Source: Siphonodentalium dalli (Eukaryota; Mollusca; Scaphopoda; Gadilida; Siphonodentaliidae). Taken from it: a stretch of DNA of 64,000 nt. The notes below the pieces were generated by a model. It did no database searches, was not told the origin of the DNA, and saw nothing but the letters and a program-made list of their open reading frames with translations. Every line of letters starts with the position of its first letter. The stretch's first letter is position 1. The position numbers and the translations under genes are program-made. The DNA is taken from NCBI GenBank assembly GCA_032622095.1, contig CP136061.1, positions 58,545,301 to 58,609,300 of the forward strand, written 5' to 3'. Positions 44,765 through 56,115 of this stretch are shown piece after piece.

Positions 44765-45121
44765 GAATTTAGAAATGCATGTAAAGCAACATTTCCGAGG
44801 CTTGTTTATAGTCTATAATAACCTATCAACCTGACCTGCTCTTAACCTCTTGGCTGCTATACGTCAGTACTGAGTTCGTACCTAAAATGTCCACAGGTGG
44901 CTGTCATTCATAAGGGGGACTAAGAAATTAGTGCAACTGAAAAAGTGTGTTTCAACATTTCAATCACTGTATGGTGTTCCAGGATTGATAATGATATTAG
45001 CCTTTGCATGAAGTCATTTGTATGGTTTTCGCGACATTCCCATTAACTTTTTTTGCTGCAAAATGAGCAGAACGTCAACATCCCCACACACGACGTCATA
45101 TCATTCAGCAGTGAAGAGGTT

Positions 45122-45374
45122 AATTAACCCTTTCGTGATGGTGCAACATTAAAGATCCTGTGCCAGTGCATTCTCTTATATATGTGAGTCTCCTGTAGGG
45201 AGCCTCGATTATATAAGAGAATGCACTGGCTTACAAGGTCAAGGTAAATACTGTTGGGCCAATGTATTCTTTTATATATGCGAGGCTCCCTGTGGGAGAC
45301 TTGCATATATAAGAGAATGCATTGGCACAGGGTTGTCGCAAAATGTCAGGAATCTCCAGTCATGGAAGGGTTAA
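45122..45374. mobile_element. Family B MITE
   Basis: ttaaccctttcgtgatgg to gtcatggaagggttaa, with the same two-hairpin layout as 44543, 84 bp upstream of a family C insertion. Confidence 0.7.
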
Positions 45375-45457
45375 GTTAACTATAGTAAAATTTGTTCAGA
45401 CATTACTTTGGCAAACACTGTATAAAATTCCAGACTACACGTTTTGATAATATTAAA

Positions 45458-45670
45458 CAGTAATTCCCAAAGTAATTGACCACTTAACCACAGCAGAATT
45501 ATGGGTAATTTTTCAGGATTTAGTCAGAAATATGGCTTGTTGCCATTCATCGGAAAGCTCTCGGCGAGAGCTTTCCGATGAATGGCAACAAGCCATATTT
45601 CCGACTAAATCCTGAAAAATTACCCATAATTCTGCTGTGGTTAAGTGGTCAATTACTTTGGGCATTACTG
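45458..45670. mobile_element. Family C MITE abutting the splice acceptor of an HTH exon
   Basis: 213-bp palindrome CAGTAATTCCCAAAG..CTTTGGGCATTACTG; TA is kept on the right (45671-45672). Only 18 bp separate it from the exon that begins at 45689, so its right arm occupies the region where the branch point and polypyrimidine tract of that acceptor should lie. Confidence 0.8.
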
Positions 45671-45688
45671 TAATTAAATTCATTCCAG

Positions 45689-46093
45689 CTCAATAAAGAA
45701 AACACGAAATGACCTGTCCTTAAATGACAAGCACAAGGTAGTGAAACTCTTGGCACAGAAGTTTACACAGGTCGAAATTGCAAAGAAATTAGGTTGCTCC
45801 CAATCCCAGGTTTCGCATATTCAAACAAAGAAAGATGAAATATTAAAAAAGTTTGAAACCAGCAGCACAAACCGAAAATGCAAGCGACAACGAACTCGTA
45901 AAGCTTCTGATGTGGAGAAAGCCCTTACTACATGGTTTAACGACAATGCCAGACATGGAGACACCCCCATCGATGGAGACACCTTGATGCGGAAGTCCGA
46001 GGACATCGCTAAACAGCTTAACAAACCTGACTTCAAGGCAACATTTGGCTGGCTCTCCAGATGGAAGAAGAGAAACAACATCAAACTGAAGGG
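45689..46093 (+). CDS. Gene B, third CENP-B/Tc5-type DNA-binding exon (405-nt cassette)
   Basis: Same architecture as 39754-40158: acceptor attcattccag, 405 nt, donor AAGGG|gtatgt, phase 2 at the end. It encodes VEIAKKLGCSQSQVSHI in the first HTH and ends GWLSRWKKRNNIKLK. Differences from the second copy fall partly in likely DNA-contact regions (SHIQTKKDE against SRIQKKKDE) and include Arg for Gly before KASDVEKAL and Phe for Ser before GWLSRW. The frame is intact, with no stop or indel relative to the paralogue, which suggests it is retained by selection or is very recent. The duplicated block also includes about 11 bp before and 15 bp after the exon. The exon splices in phase to the THAP exon at 50794. 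Confidence 0.75.
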
Positions 46094-46148
46094 GTATGTA
46101 GTATTTTGTATGATAAGTTTTAGGAGGAATCTGTTGGGGGTTAATTGA

Positions 46149-47234
46149 ATTTTTTATAAAAAATTCAATCGTTGGGCTGTCATGATTAATCTCAGTCGAT
46201 TAAAGCCACATGGTCAATTATTTAGAGCATCACTGTAATAACATTCGCTTTTTAAATTTTCCCAATATCTTGCGAATATAAGCATAACTTCTGTTTTCTA
46301 ATAACTTTACATCTTTGGGTATGACATTACTGTGATTGCTGATGGTCGTCAACTAAATTAGATCCTCTCACAGTGACAATTACAAAAGAATTTCAGCTGT
46401 CCTTGTTTCAGTTTCACCACAAAGGTCAATAAAATACAGTGACATAGTTTTTAGCAGAGTGCTTATTAAGAAATGAATGCAGTTTGAGCATGTTTTATTG
46501 AGCAGAATGGCACTGTATTCTCGGTTCACACCAGAGCTGTATCACGGATTGTCCATGAGACTCCCGGATAGCCACGGCAATTCCGCAAATACATATAACC
46601 CCCAATTTCTCCCGGATTCAGCAAAACCCAGCATTCAAAATCCCCAAAAATGATGTAATTATATTTTTTTAATATTCGTTTCCCCATTCATACAGGGATT
46701 TTCATATTTCCGGTACCATAAATACCCACACATCATCGATGTATATTATATAGATCGATGCACACATTAACATTCACAGAATGTACCGTCGGTAACTTTT
46801 GATGTTCCTTCAGATTGAAGACTGATAGTGGCCAGTGAACCGTGACTGATATTAATTGATTTTCACACTCTGGTGAAGCCACACGTATAAAGGGTGTTAT
46901 AGTACTTATACAATACGTTTAATCACAAGTGTGCAGCTGTATTGTAATTGCCCCATTGATGAACCAGTTTAAGTAACGGAATCTTTAAGATTTAAGTTCA
47001 CTGATTAGCGATGATCTTGTTTTCACAAGGATGCATAGGGGCCTATATTAATCCAATTAATGGAGTCTGTCATACATCTCAAAATGTCTGACGCACCTGC
47101 CCAAAAAAAAACGTGCCTGTTATGAGTCTAAGTTTAAATCTTAGACTTTTGCTGGAAGTATGGAACCATCCACTGCAGTGAAAACAGAATACAATAGAAT
47201 GATGAAAACTCTATATTTTTAACAGGAAGTTAGC
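46149..47234. other. Intron sequence without recognised features
   Basis: AT-rich; no exon, RNA or named repeat identified. Confidence 0.35.
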
Positions 47235-47239
47235 AGTTG

Positions 47240-49863
47240 TCCTTGACCACGCCCGATAACCCTATAGGCTGGTGGCTGTGGGTAGGCATATTGCTGTAGT
47301 GATATTGTGTGGCGGTTTCACACGTGTGCTCAGAATTTGAGGAAAATCATAAATTCTGGAATCCACCCGGCGAGAACGCTTATGGCATTAGATAGGACCA
47401 TGACTGGTGTATTCATACACCATTTGTGATAAAGCCGTGTGCCTTTAGATATATTTTTTATTACTTAAATTGTCGAATTTTACAACCGGTTTTTGTCGTT
47501 TATCAAAGAAACTACCTAATATAAATGGTAGAAATCTCGATATGTAGGCTTCATGTACACATGTCACTAGATGCACATTCCATTGATACAATGAAACCAA
47601 AATCCACAATAAAAGACATATTTTTCTTGGAAAAATATCGATTTTCCTGAGTGTCATATCACAAATTTATGACAGGCATATTGCCTCCGCAGATAGGCTC
47701 ATGGCAAAGCACAAACTTGTTATGATAGGCAAGTGGCATTGTTGATAGGCACGTGGTAAATATTGACCAAGCTCCTATTTAGCACTTTAAAGCCAACAAT
47801 ATGCAACTTCTGGCATATATTATTTTATAAATACACTCTGGAATGATTATTCATTCATATAAAATAGACAGAACCACACATATGTGTGCATGACGTGAAA
47901 AATAACGCACGAGTTTGTTACGCGGAATGTTACAACGTTACAACGATGGGGCGCGAGTTGTAACTTGCAGCATAATTTAATTTTCTCACCACGCACACAT
48001 AATGTGTGGTTGTGTTTTATTACACACCCACTAGAACTATTCAACATCGAGATTTTGCGTTTATTGATTCGTTTCTGTTGTAATTTATAGCCATTTTTAT
48101 CAAACTGATAGGCGACTTTATTAATAAAGTTTGTAGTTCTTGTTCAAAAGATAAAGTTGACGTAATTTGTGACTCGTGACGTCGACGTTTTCCGTATTGT
48201 ATACGTGTTGAATACGTTGGTAAAGATATTGTATGGGCTACACTGCTCAATATAAGAAAATTAACACAATACCGTAGTCCCATTGGGACAGTCACACCTC
48301 TAGTTACATTAGGTTCAGCCACCGTGGGTTGGCTTGGTCGGGAGACTGTTCCAATGAGATCTTGGTACATGGGACAAGTTTTAATACATTTTATCAGATT
48401 TATTGACTAATTTCTGCATTTAGAAGCAGAATCTTAGATTTAAATGTCAGAAAATCTGAAATCATCCCGCGATGACAACTCGATGTTTTTTTTCTGAGGT
48501 GATCATTTCTCCGATATGATATCGTACTCGGTGAATTTTAGACGCACCCAAAAACCTGCCCCACGGTCTTGACAAAAACATTTACCACTATAAATGCACA
48601 CGAAATCTCACGGCGATTCCTCCTATATATAGCCCATGAGACAACAGCGCCCACTCAATTAAGTTAACGCCCCACACACATTTGTATTATTGCTCGGTGC
48701 TCCTGTTTATGTATATGCGGCATAACTGGGTCATGGTCCAGGTCCACTATATGTATGCTCTAGCTATACAGGTTCTAGCGTACCCTAATTTTCGCACCTG
48801 ATATTTCTCTGAGCCCAATGTCTTTACCTATATTGATACCACATAAAATTATGTATAGCTATTAGCTACATTTAGCATTGGCGGGACATTGAATTATTGT
48901 TAATAGCATCATATACTGTTATTTATTTGTGTGCGGTTTATATTCCATAAACCGGCGTAGACATGAATCGTTCTGGTCGAAGAGAAAAAAACAAATATAT
49001 GAACGCCATTCTTTCGCAGAACGCCAAAAATAAAACCGGCTATAAATGGTAGCTATATTATCTATATGTAGTGGACCATGACCATTCAGCCTGAAAACTT
49101 CACAAAGCTGCATGGCATGGCTCATTTTTTTACATTAAAATATGCTGAATAGTTTGGGCTATACTTTCCCCATTTTCAATTAAAACCCCATTTTGCAAGT
49201 TTGTCACAGTTAAAACGTTTTACATTACAACTGCCAGTATTTAGTTCTTGGAAATAAGTAGTGTATGTCTCCTGACTCATGGACGATGTGAATTTACAAC
49301 ACTGTGAATAATATAGCATCACAAAAGCGTTTTTCTCAGACTAAAACCACTATTGATCATTGTGCTACATGCGTATCTGTGTTTGCCATATGTCTATCCT
49401 CTTGGTGTTTGGCTATTCAATATGCCTACCACAAAATATTGACGGGACAGTATGTCAAATAACTTTTTTTAACTGAAAAATGCATTATTTGAGTTCGCAG
49501 TCATGTTTGTCTTGTCACTGAGATACTATACCACATGTATCCACGAAAATAACTTACAAATCGACATGCTGAGCAAATTTGGGAGTTTGTTTACTTTGAA
49601 AGTTTGAAAAAGTCGACAAAATCCGAGATATTTTGTCTTCAAACAACATATTCTACAATGCCAAATTGTTACCAAGAGGTTCAACTTAGAAATCAGACAT
49701 TACTGCATCTGACGTGATAAATAAATCTGACCTTTTACAGCGTATTTGATCAATTATAATCCAAAACATACCTTGGTTGAGAAACCCGCCACGCAATATC
49801 TCTACAGCAATATGCCTACCCACAGCCACCAGCCTATAGGGTTATCGGGCGTGTTGACCTTTG
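47240..49863. mobile_element. Candidate 2.6-kb element with about 80-bp inverted ends
   Basis: 47240-47319 (ACGCCCGATAACCCTATAGG, CTGGTGGCTGTGGGTAGGCA) is the reverse complement of 49781-49863 with only a few mismatches. The interior has no coding frame and contains a family E tail (48270-48374). The boundaries outside the inverted block show no clear duplication. Confidence 0.5.
48272..48374. repeat. About 100-bp duplicate of 52680-52783
   Basis: Begins CGTAGTCCCATTGGGACAGT and runs through CAGCCACCGTGGGTTGGC to ATCTTGGTACATGGGACAA. It is practically identical to the segment directly after the family E repeat at 52.7 kb, so unique-looking flank was carried along. Confidence 0.7.
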
Positions 49864-50019
49864 CATGCCAGCGATTTCGCATTGTATTATTTTATATAAA
49901 TATGCATGTATCTCACAGCAGCTGTGTAAAACTCAGTTTTCATTACTGTTTTATTTAGGTGTATATTTTTATAAAATAAAACAAATAGAAACTCCTAAAA
50001 CTATGTAATCTTCATCCTA

Positions 50020-50753
50020 AAAATGATAAATAAAAAGATGGAAATCCTTAAAAAATATTTTTGGGAACATGACAATATTTGTCCATTGGATTTGGGGTCA
50101 ATCGGCCATAAAACATGGCATTGGCAGCCATCTTGGATTTTTACTCTCTGCATGACTAAATCCTGTGGCACGGACTACAGGTCATACATGTACCTTTGCT
50201 CGGATCATCATGAAATTTGTCATGGATGTTAACATTGACATATAAATTGGAAGATGTACTTTTGGGGTCATTCGGCCATGAAACATGATTGCCGGCAGCC
50301 ATCTGGACTTTACTCTTTGCTTGACTAAATCCTTTGGTACACCCTACAGACGAAACACTACTTGTCCGATCGGCCACAAGATGGGAGTAATCTAATTTTT
50401 TCGAGTTTTGTTAAAAAACGTGCCACCGCAACCATTTTGGATTTTACTCTTTGCATGACTTAATTCTTTAGCACACACTATAGTCCGCTTCCCTCATCCG
50501 ATCATCACCAAACTTCATATTGATCTTGATATTGATCTACTAGATGGGAGCTATAAAATATTTTTGAATTTCATAGGAAAAAATGGCCACCAATGGCCAT
50601 CTTGGATTTTACTTTATATATATCTCTTCATGTTGATATCTAGTATTACTTAGACATTTCAACTTTCCGCATTCCTAATCACTCCATTGAATGTAACATA
50701 TGAAATTATCCTCTCTCCAAGTTGAGCTACAGTGTCATTGACACTTTCATTTG
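50020..50753 (+). repeat. Family D repeat ending next to the THAP exon
   Basis: Units AAACATGGCATTGGCAGCCA, TGCATGACTAAATCC and terminus CTCCAAGTTGAGCTACAGTG, then CACTTTCATT; it ends about 40 bp before the exon at 50794. Confidence 0.6.
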
Positions 50754-50793
50754 GTAAAAACTTGATTACTATAACAGTAATATGTACTTCCAG

Positions 50794-51247
50794 AGATGAT
50801 GAAACCAGTGAGAAGCAATCCAATGTAACCAGTACGCGTGATGATCAATCAACAAAGAAGATCACGGGTCGCAACCTATGTTGTGTAAATGGCTGCATGA
50901 ATTACCAATTTCTTCCAAGTGGTGAGAAGTCAGGAACCCATTTCTTTTCGATACCAAAGGACATTCTCAAGAGCACAAACAAGTGTAAGAGATGGTGTCA
51001 ACTGATTAAATTACAAGATGGATTAAATTTGGGAGAACAGACTGTTATATGCGAGGAACATTTCAGAGATTCTGACATCATAATTTCATCTTCATCAAGG
51101 AATCGAACTCTGCATCCTTTGGCTGAGCCTGCTAATTGTGACCCAGAGAATAATTCATTTCAGAAAAAGTCGCAAGAGATGAAACTTTCCATGCCAGCTT
51201 CAAGCAACAGTGACAATATTGCAGCAAAACCGTCAACTACTGCAGAG
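50794..51247 (+). CDS. Gene B, THAP zinc-finger exon
   Basis: Acceptor acttccag ends at 50793. The first base completes the split codon left by any of the HTH exons (GG|A or AG|A). The donor GAG|gtttgt follows 51247, phase 0. After a charged leader of about 25 residues comes a THAP domain: C29/C30, C34, the FSIP turn (51-54), W67, then C86-x2-H89-F90 and a C-terminal LHPLAEP box corresponding to the AVPxxF motif. All C2CH zinc ligands are present. THAP domains bind specific DNA and occur in P-element transposase and in host THAP proteins. Coupling to CENP-B-type HTH exons would give a protein with two unrelated DNA-binding modules. There is no in-frame Met before the domain within the exon, so an upstream exon is needed. 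Confidence 0.85.
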
Positions 51248-51954
51248 GTTTGTTGAATATCAACCCTAGGTGTCTCGGATTCCCTTCTATGATCAATTAC
51301 ATTCAGTATTTGACTAAAAGCCTATGCAGACGGTGATGTGAGTGTCCTGATCTTGGCGAAAATTTCGCCGTTACCCTAATAAGGACCAAAGTTATATCCT
51401 TGCATATATTGAAGAATGGGATTTGCTCTAATTGAGCAACTGAGATAGACAAAGTCACCATTTGGAATCCATTGCCAAAGTCATTTGGGGTTAACAGAAT
51501 GTTTACTTCAAATCCAATATCTCCAGCAGAAATTATAATCGAAATACAAAAGCATATATAATTAACAATATTCTGCATCATACAAAACACTCATCTAAAA
51601 GTGAAAGGATTAATTATTTGTCATTTTATGTTTTATTAGAAGGCTTTAAAAAGACTATTTCAGTGTTTGTGGCTCAGATGTTGGACCAATGAGTAAACAG
51701 GCCCCTGGGGAAATCTACCAAATATACCATATCTGTATGACTTTCTACCAATTATGTCACCATTTGAGAGAAACCCCAAAAGTAGGATGACAAATTCCAC
51801 AAGAATATTTTGATGCAGAAAATACAATGCTCGTAAGGCACACATCGCTTGTGAAACTTGCACCACCATCTGTATGGGCCTTCAGTTGCCCAATATTGTT
51901 TCTGAATTTTCAGTTGGTGTCAACATCATCTAAATGTACATATTTATGTCCTAA

Positions 51955-52720
51955 TTATACCCCCCGCAACCGAGTTAGGGGGGGTATACTGGAGTCAGCT
52001 CGTCCGTCCATCCGTGGACACAAATTTGTCCGGAGTTTTTCTCAGTCGTTTTTTGATCAATTTCTGTGAAACTTGGCACAGACATCAACCATCATGGGAA
52101 CCTGTGCACCTGCGATTATGACATCTGTCGGACTTATTTTGGTGGAGTTATTCCCCCTTTTTCGACTTAGAAAATGTTCGCAACATGTATACTTTTGTCC
52201 GAGCTTTTATTCCAACATTTTTCGGTCAATTTTTTTAAAACGTGGCACAGATATTTAGTACCATGGGAACTTGTGCACCTGCGATTATGACGTCTGTCCG
52301 ACATTTTTTGGTGGAGTTATCCCCCTTTTTCGACTTTTTTTGCAACATGCATGATTTTGTCCAAGCTTTTATTCCTACATTTTTCGGTCAATGTTTTTTA
52401 ATCTTGGCACTGATATTTAGTACCATGGGAACCTGTGCTCCTACGATTATGACGTTTGTCCGACATTTTTTGTGTGGAGTTATTCCCCTTTTTCGACTTA
52501 GAATTTATTTCGCAACATACATAATTTTGTCCAAGCTTTTATTCCTACATTTTTTGGTCAATAGGTTTAAGATTAGGGTTATGGTTGTACACCTGCAATG
52601 GGAACTGTTATTTTATTATTTTAACTAAATGTTTACTGACATGTGAAACATCTTAGTATTTTAAAAACAGGGGGGTATCCGTAGTCCCATTGGGACAGTC
52701 ACACCTCTAGTTACATTAGG
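51955..52720 (+). repeat. Family E repeat with three to four tandem units
   Basis: Starts ATACCCCCCGCAACCG with the complementary GGGGGGTATACTGG and continues CGTCCGTCCATCCGTGGACA. It then repeats CATGGGAACCTGTGCACC, GCGATTATGACGTCT and GAGTTATTCCCC units. It ends CCCATTGGGACAGTCACACC. Confidence 0.7.
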
Positions 52721-52789
52721 TTCAGCCACCGTGGGTTGGCTTGGTCGGGAGACTGTTCCAATGAGATCTTGGTACATGGGACAATTGAA

Positions 52790-53520
52790 GGATGCATACC
52801 CTGGACTGTCCTGCTACATAACCAATAATATACCCGGTACAAATGTATAAGATTTGCATCAGATTTTGATAGAGATATCTGTACAAAAGATTATCTTTGG
52901 CCTTTTAAAGAGATTGGCTGGTTTAGACCAAGAGAACTAGGATGAACTACCAGATTGTCAACCTGTCGCAGACCAATCTGTCACCTGTCAATAATTCATG
53001 TAAAATTTAAAAACCTGGAATAGCCTTGATTTTGTCAAAGGATCATTCAAAGCTTTGAAATATGCACCAGACACTTGTATGATGTCTAACATGACTGTGA
53101 TAGTATTTATAGTATTATAGTATTTATTTTAAAATTGGACCATGTATCCAATTGTGTACTGATGGCTCTAATAGTATATTTTACTAGAGACTGATTTGCG
53201 TCAATAGTTGATATCTCCCAATCAATATAGAGCCACAGCACACCTGGCTAACACCAGACTTGACATATAAGTTGTTTTCTTGCATAATTATACGAGATAT
53301 CTTACTGTGCAGATTGAAAATGGAAAATATTTTAAATATATAGCATGGATAGTGCTTGAATTGGCATACAGGCCTTCAATTTCAGCACTATTTGCATCAC
53401 TTGCTGAACTCACAATTTTTCTGGATTTCATTAGAATATATTTAAATTTAATTGAGGCATAAAAAGATTAGAACTGTGGGCTTTGAAAATTATAACAAAT
53501 GGCATTTTTGAATGCCTTAG
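52790..53520. other. Intron sequence without recognised features
   Basis: No exon or repeat seen between two family E repeats. Confidence 0.35.
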
Positions 53521-53534
53521 AATATTATTATTAT

Positions 53535-55160
53535 ACCTCCTGCAACAATGTTAGTGGGGGTATACTGGAATCAGCTTGTCCATCAGTCCGCCGTCCGTTC
53601 GTGGACACAAATTTGTCCGGAGTTTTTCTCAGTCGTTTTTTAATAAATTTTCGTGAAACTTTGCACAGACATCAACCACCATGGGAACCTGTACACCGGC
53701 GATTATGACGTCTGTCGGACTTTTTTTGGTGGAGTTATCCCCCCTTTTTCGACTTAGAAATTTTTTTGCAACATGCATAATTTTGTCCAAGCTTTTATTC
53801 CTACATTTATAGGTCAATGTTTTTGAATCTTGGCACTGATATTTAGTACCATGGGAACCTGTGCACCTGTGATTATGATGTCTGTCTGACTTTTTTGTGT
53901 GGAGTTATTCCCCTTTTTCGACTTAAGAACATTTTCGCAACATGCATAATTTTGTCCAAGCTTTTATTCCTACATTTATAGGTCAATGTTTTTGAATCTT
54001 GGCACTGATATTTAGTACCATGGGAATAGAGCCCGAAGCCGCCACCGCACGCCGCCGCCGCCAGCCATATTGGCCACAAGCCGCCGCCAGCCATATTATT
54101 TCTAACGCCAGCCACATTTAAAAATCTCCGCCGCCGGAATTGTAAAATGGCTGAGCCGTGTGCATAGGCTTATATGTCAAACACAACTGCACTGTGAATC
54201 GCAAAGAACTAAACCGCATTGTCTAATATTGGCATACTCGCATGGACACGGCATGGTTGTTATATTATCAGAACACCTGGCCCCTTAATGTGGAATAGAC
54301 TCCCAATGCATGCTTTCATATAACTGAATGGGCGCATCCATTCGGTATTGAAAGGGTTATAATATAAATTGTTTATAACACCCAGTCTCAGACATCACTG
54401 GCATTTGTCAATATATACAAATAAGAATAGAACATAGTTTGAAATATTATATATCATTACTATCGGGTTCATCATTCAATGATGCATGCATATATCGCAA
54501 GATGGCAGTGATGATAGCAGTCTGAAGTAGACAGAAGTCCCAATGTAACTACTTATACCGATTAGATGGGAAACTATATAGTATATCCATGCCAGTCCTT
54601 CTTGAATTTTCGCCATAATGGAAAAGCCCAACATCAAAAGATTACGTGTGGTCTGGAATTCTACAAACGCAAAAAAAAAACGGCGTCTATAACCGGTAAC
54701 AGGGGATTAGGAACATTTCGGAAACGAAAATACGCTGAATGATAACATCTCAGCCGGCTGAGCCGCCATATTTCGTCAGCCACGAACGTCGTGACTGAGC
54801 CGGCTTAGCTAGCTAACCAGCCACGAAAATCGGTTGAGCCAGCCATGAAATATATTTGTCGTGGCTTCGGGGTCTACATGGGAACCTGTGCACCTGCAAT
54901 TATGATGTCTGTCCGACTTTTTTGTGTGGAGTTATTCCCCTTTTTCGACTTAAGAACATTTTCGCAACATGCATAATTTTGTCTGAGCTTTTATTCCTAC
55001 ATTTTTCGGTCAATAGGTTTAAGATTAGGGTTAGGGTTGTGCACCTGCAATGGGAACTGTTATTTTATTATTTTAACTAAATGTTTACTGACATGTGAAA
55101 CATCTTAGTATTTTAAAAACACGGGTGTATCCTTAGTCCCATTGGGACAGTCACACCTCT
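53535..55160 (+). repeat. Family E repeat interrupted by a hAT-like insertion
   Basis: Family E units run from 53535 to 54018, break at CATGGGAA and resume at 54877 with the same word, ending CCATTGGGACAGTCACACCT at about 55157. The interruption is the element at 54027-54876. Confidence 0.7.
54027..54876. mobile_element. hAT-like nonautonomous element, 850 bp, perfect 8-bp TSD
   Basis: The ends TAGAGCCCGAAGCCGCCAC and (reverse complement of right end) TAGACCCCGAAGCCACGAC are flanked by CATGGGAA (54019-54026 and 54877-54884). Subterminal regions are packed with AGCCGCC/CAGCCATATT motifs and are GC-rich compared with the surroundings. No transposase frame. Uninterrupted family E units elsewhere in the window read CCATGGGAACCTGTG and serve as the empty site. 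Confidence 0.85.
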
Positions 55161-56042
55161 AGTTTTTATACGCCCTTTTTGAAAAAGGTCGTATTATGTA
55201 ATCAGTCTGTCGAGCCGTCTGTCTGTCTGTCCGTCCATCCGTTAACATTTTTGGTTTCCGATCGATAACTCCAGTTTGGATTATTTGATCTGAACCAAAG
55301 TTGGTATGTGTATTTCCCAGCTAAAGATACAGGCCATGTTCGAATATGCGTTCCGTCCAATTATTTTTGCATGAGTTATGGCACCTTTTTCGACTCCATC
55401 TGTTAACATTTTTGGTTTCCGACCGATAACTCCAGTTTCGATTATTTGATCTGAACCAAAGTTGGTATGTGTATTTCCCAGCTAAAACTACAGGCCATGT
55501 TCGAATATGCGTTCCGTCCAATTATTTTTGCATGAGTTATGGCCCTTTTTCGACTCCATCTGTTAACATTTTTGGTTTCCGACCGATAACTCCAGTTTGG
55601 ATTATTTGATCTGAACCAAAGTTGGTATGTGTATTTCCCAACTAACGATACAGGCCAAGTTCGAATATGGGTTCTGTCCAGTTATTTTAATGTGAGTTAC
55701 AGCCCTTTTTCGACTTAGAATTTGACCAATTTCATAACATTTCGGTTTCTGACCGATAACTCCAGTTTTGATTATTTGATCTGAACCAAAGCTGGTATGT
55801 GTGTATTTCCCGGCTAAAACTACAGGCCAAGTTCGAATATAGGTTCTGTCTAATAATTTTCACATGAGTTACAACCATTTTTCGACTTAGAATTTGACCG
55901 CATTTTGCCATTGAAATTAGGGGTACCGGTATATCAGATATTCTTCAAATGTAAGCCCAAAGTATTATTTTATTTTGCGGTAGTACAATTCGAAATAGCT
56001 AAAGGGCGTATTTTGCCACGCCCTAGCGATGCTCTTGTTGAC
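55160..56042 (+). repeat. Family I repeat, about 180-bp tandem units
   Basis: Starts ATACGCCCTTTTTGAAAAAG, then GTCTGTCTGTCCGTCCATCC, then four units with TTTTTGGTTTCCGACCGATA, TTTGATCTGAACCAAAG and AATTATTTTTGCATGAGTTA. Ends AAAGGGCGTATTTTGCCACG and CCTAGCGATGCTC. A truncated copy is at 5147-5440. Confidence 0.65.
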
Positions 56043-56115
56043 CTGTAGAAACCATGCAGACTCTTAACATAAATGTTATTGTAACTTTTATAATCACTAA
56101 TACATTCATTCACAG

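Noticed and set aside
36445-46093. Three decaying pogo/Tigger transposons
   Set aside because: No DDE domain follows any copy, each frame is intact, splice sites and phases are conserved, and the copies lack element ends. A host-gene exon duplication explains this better.
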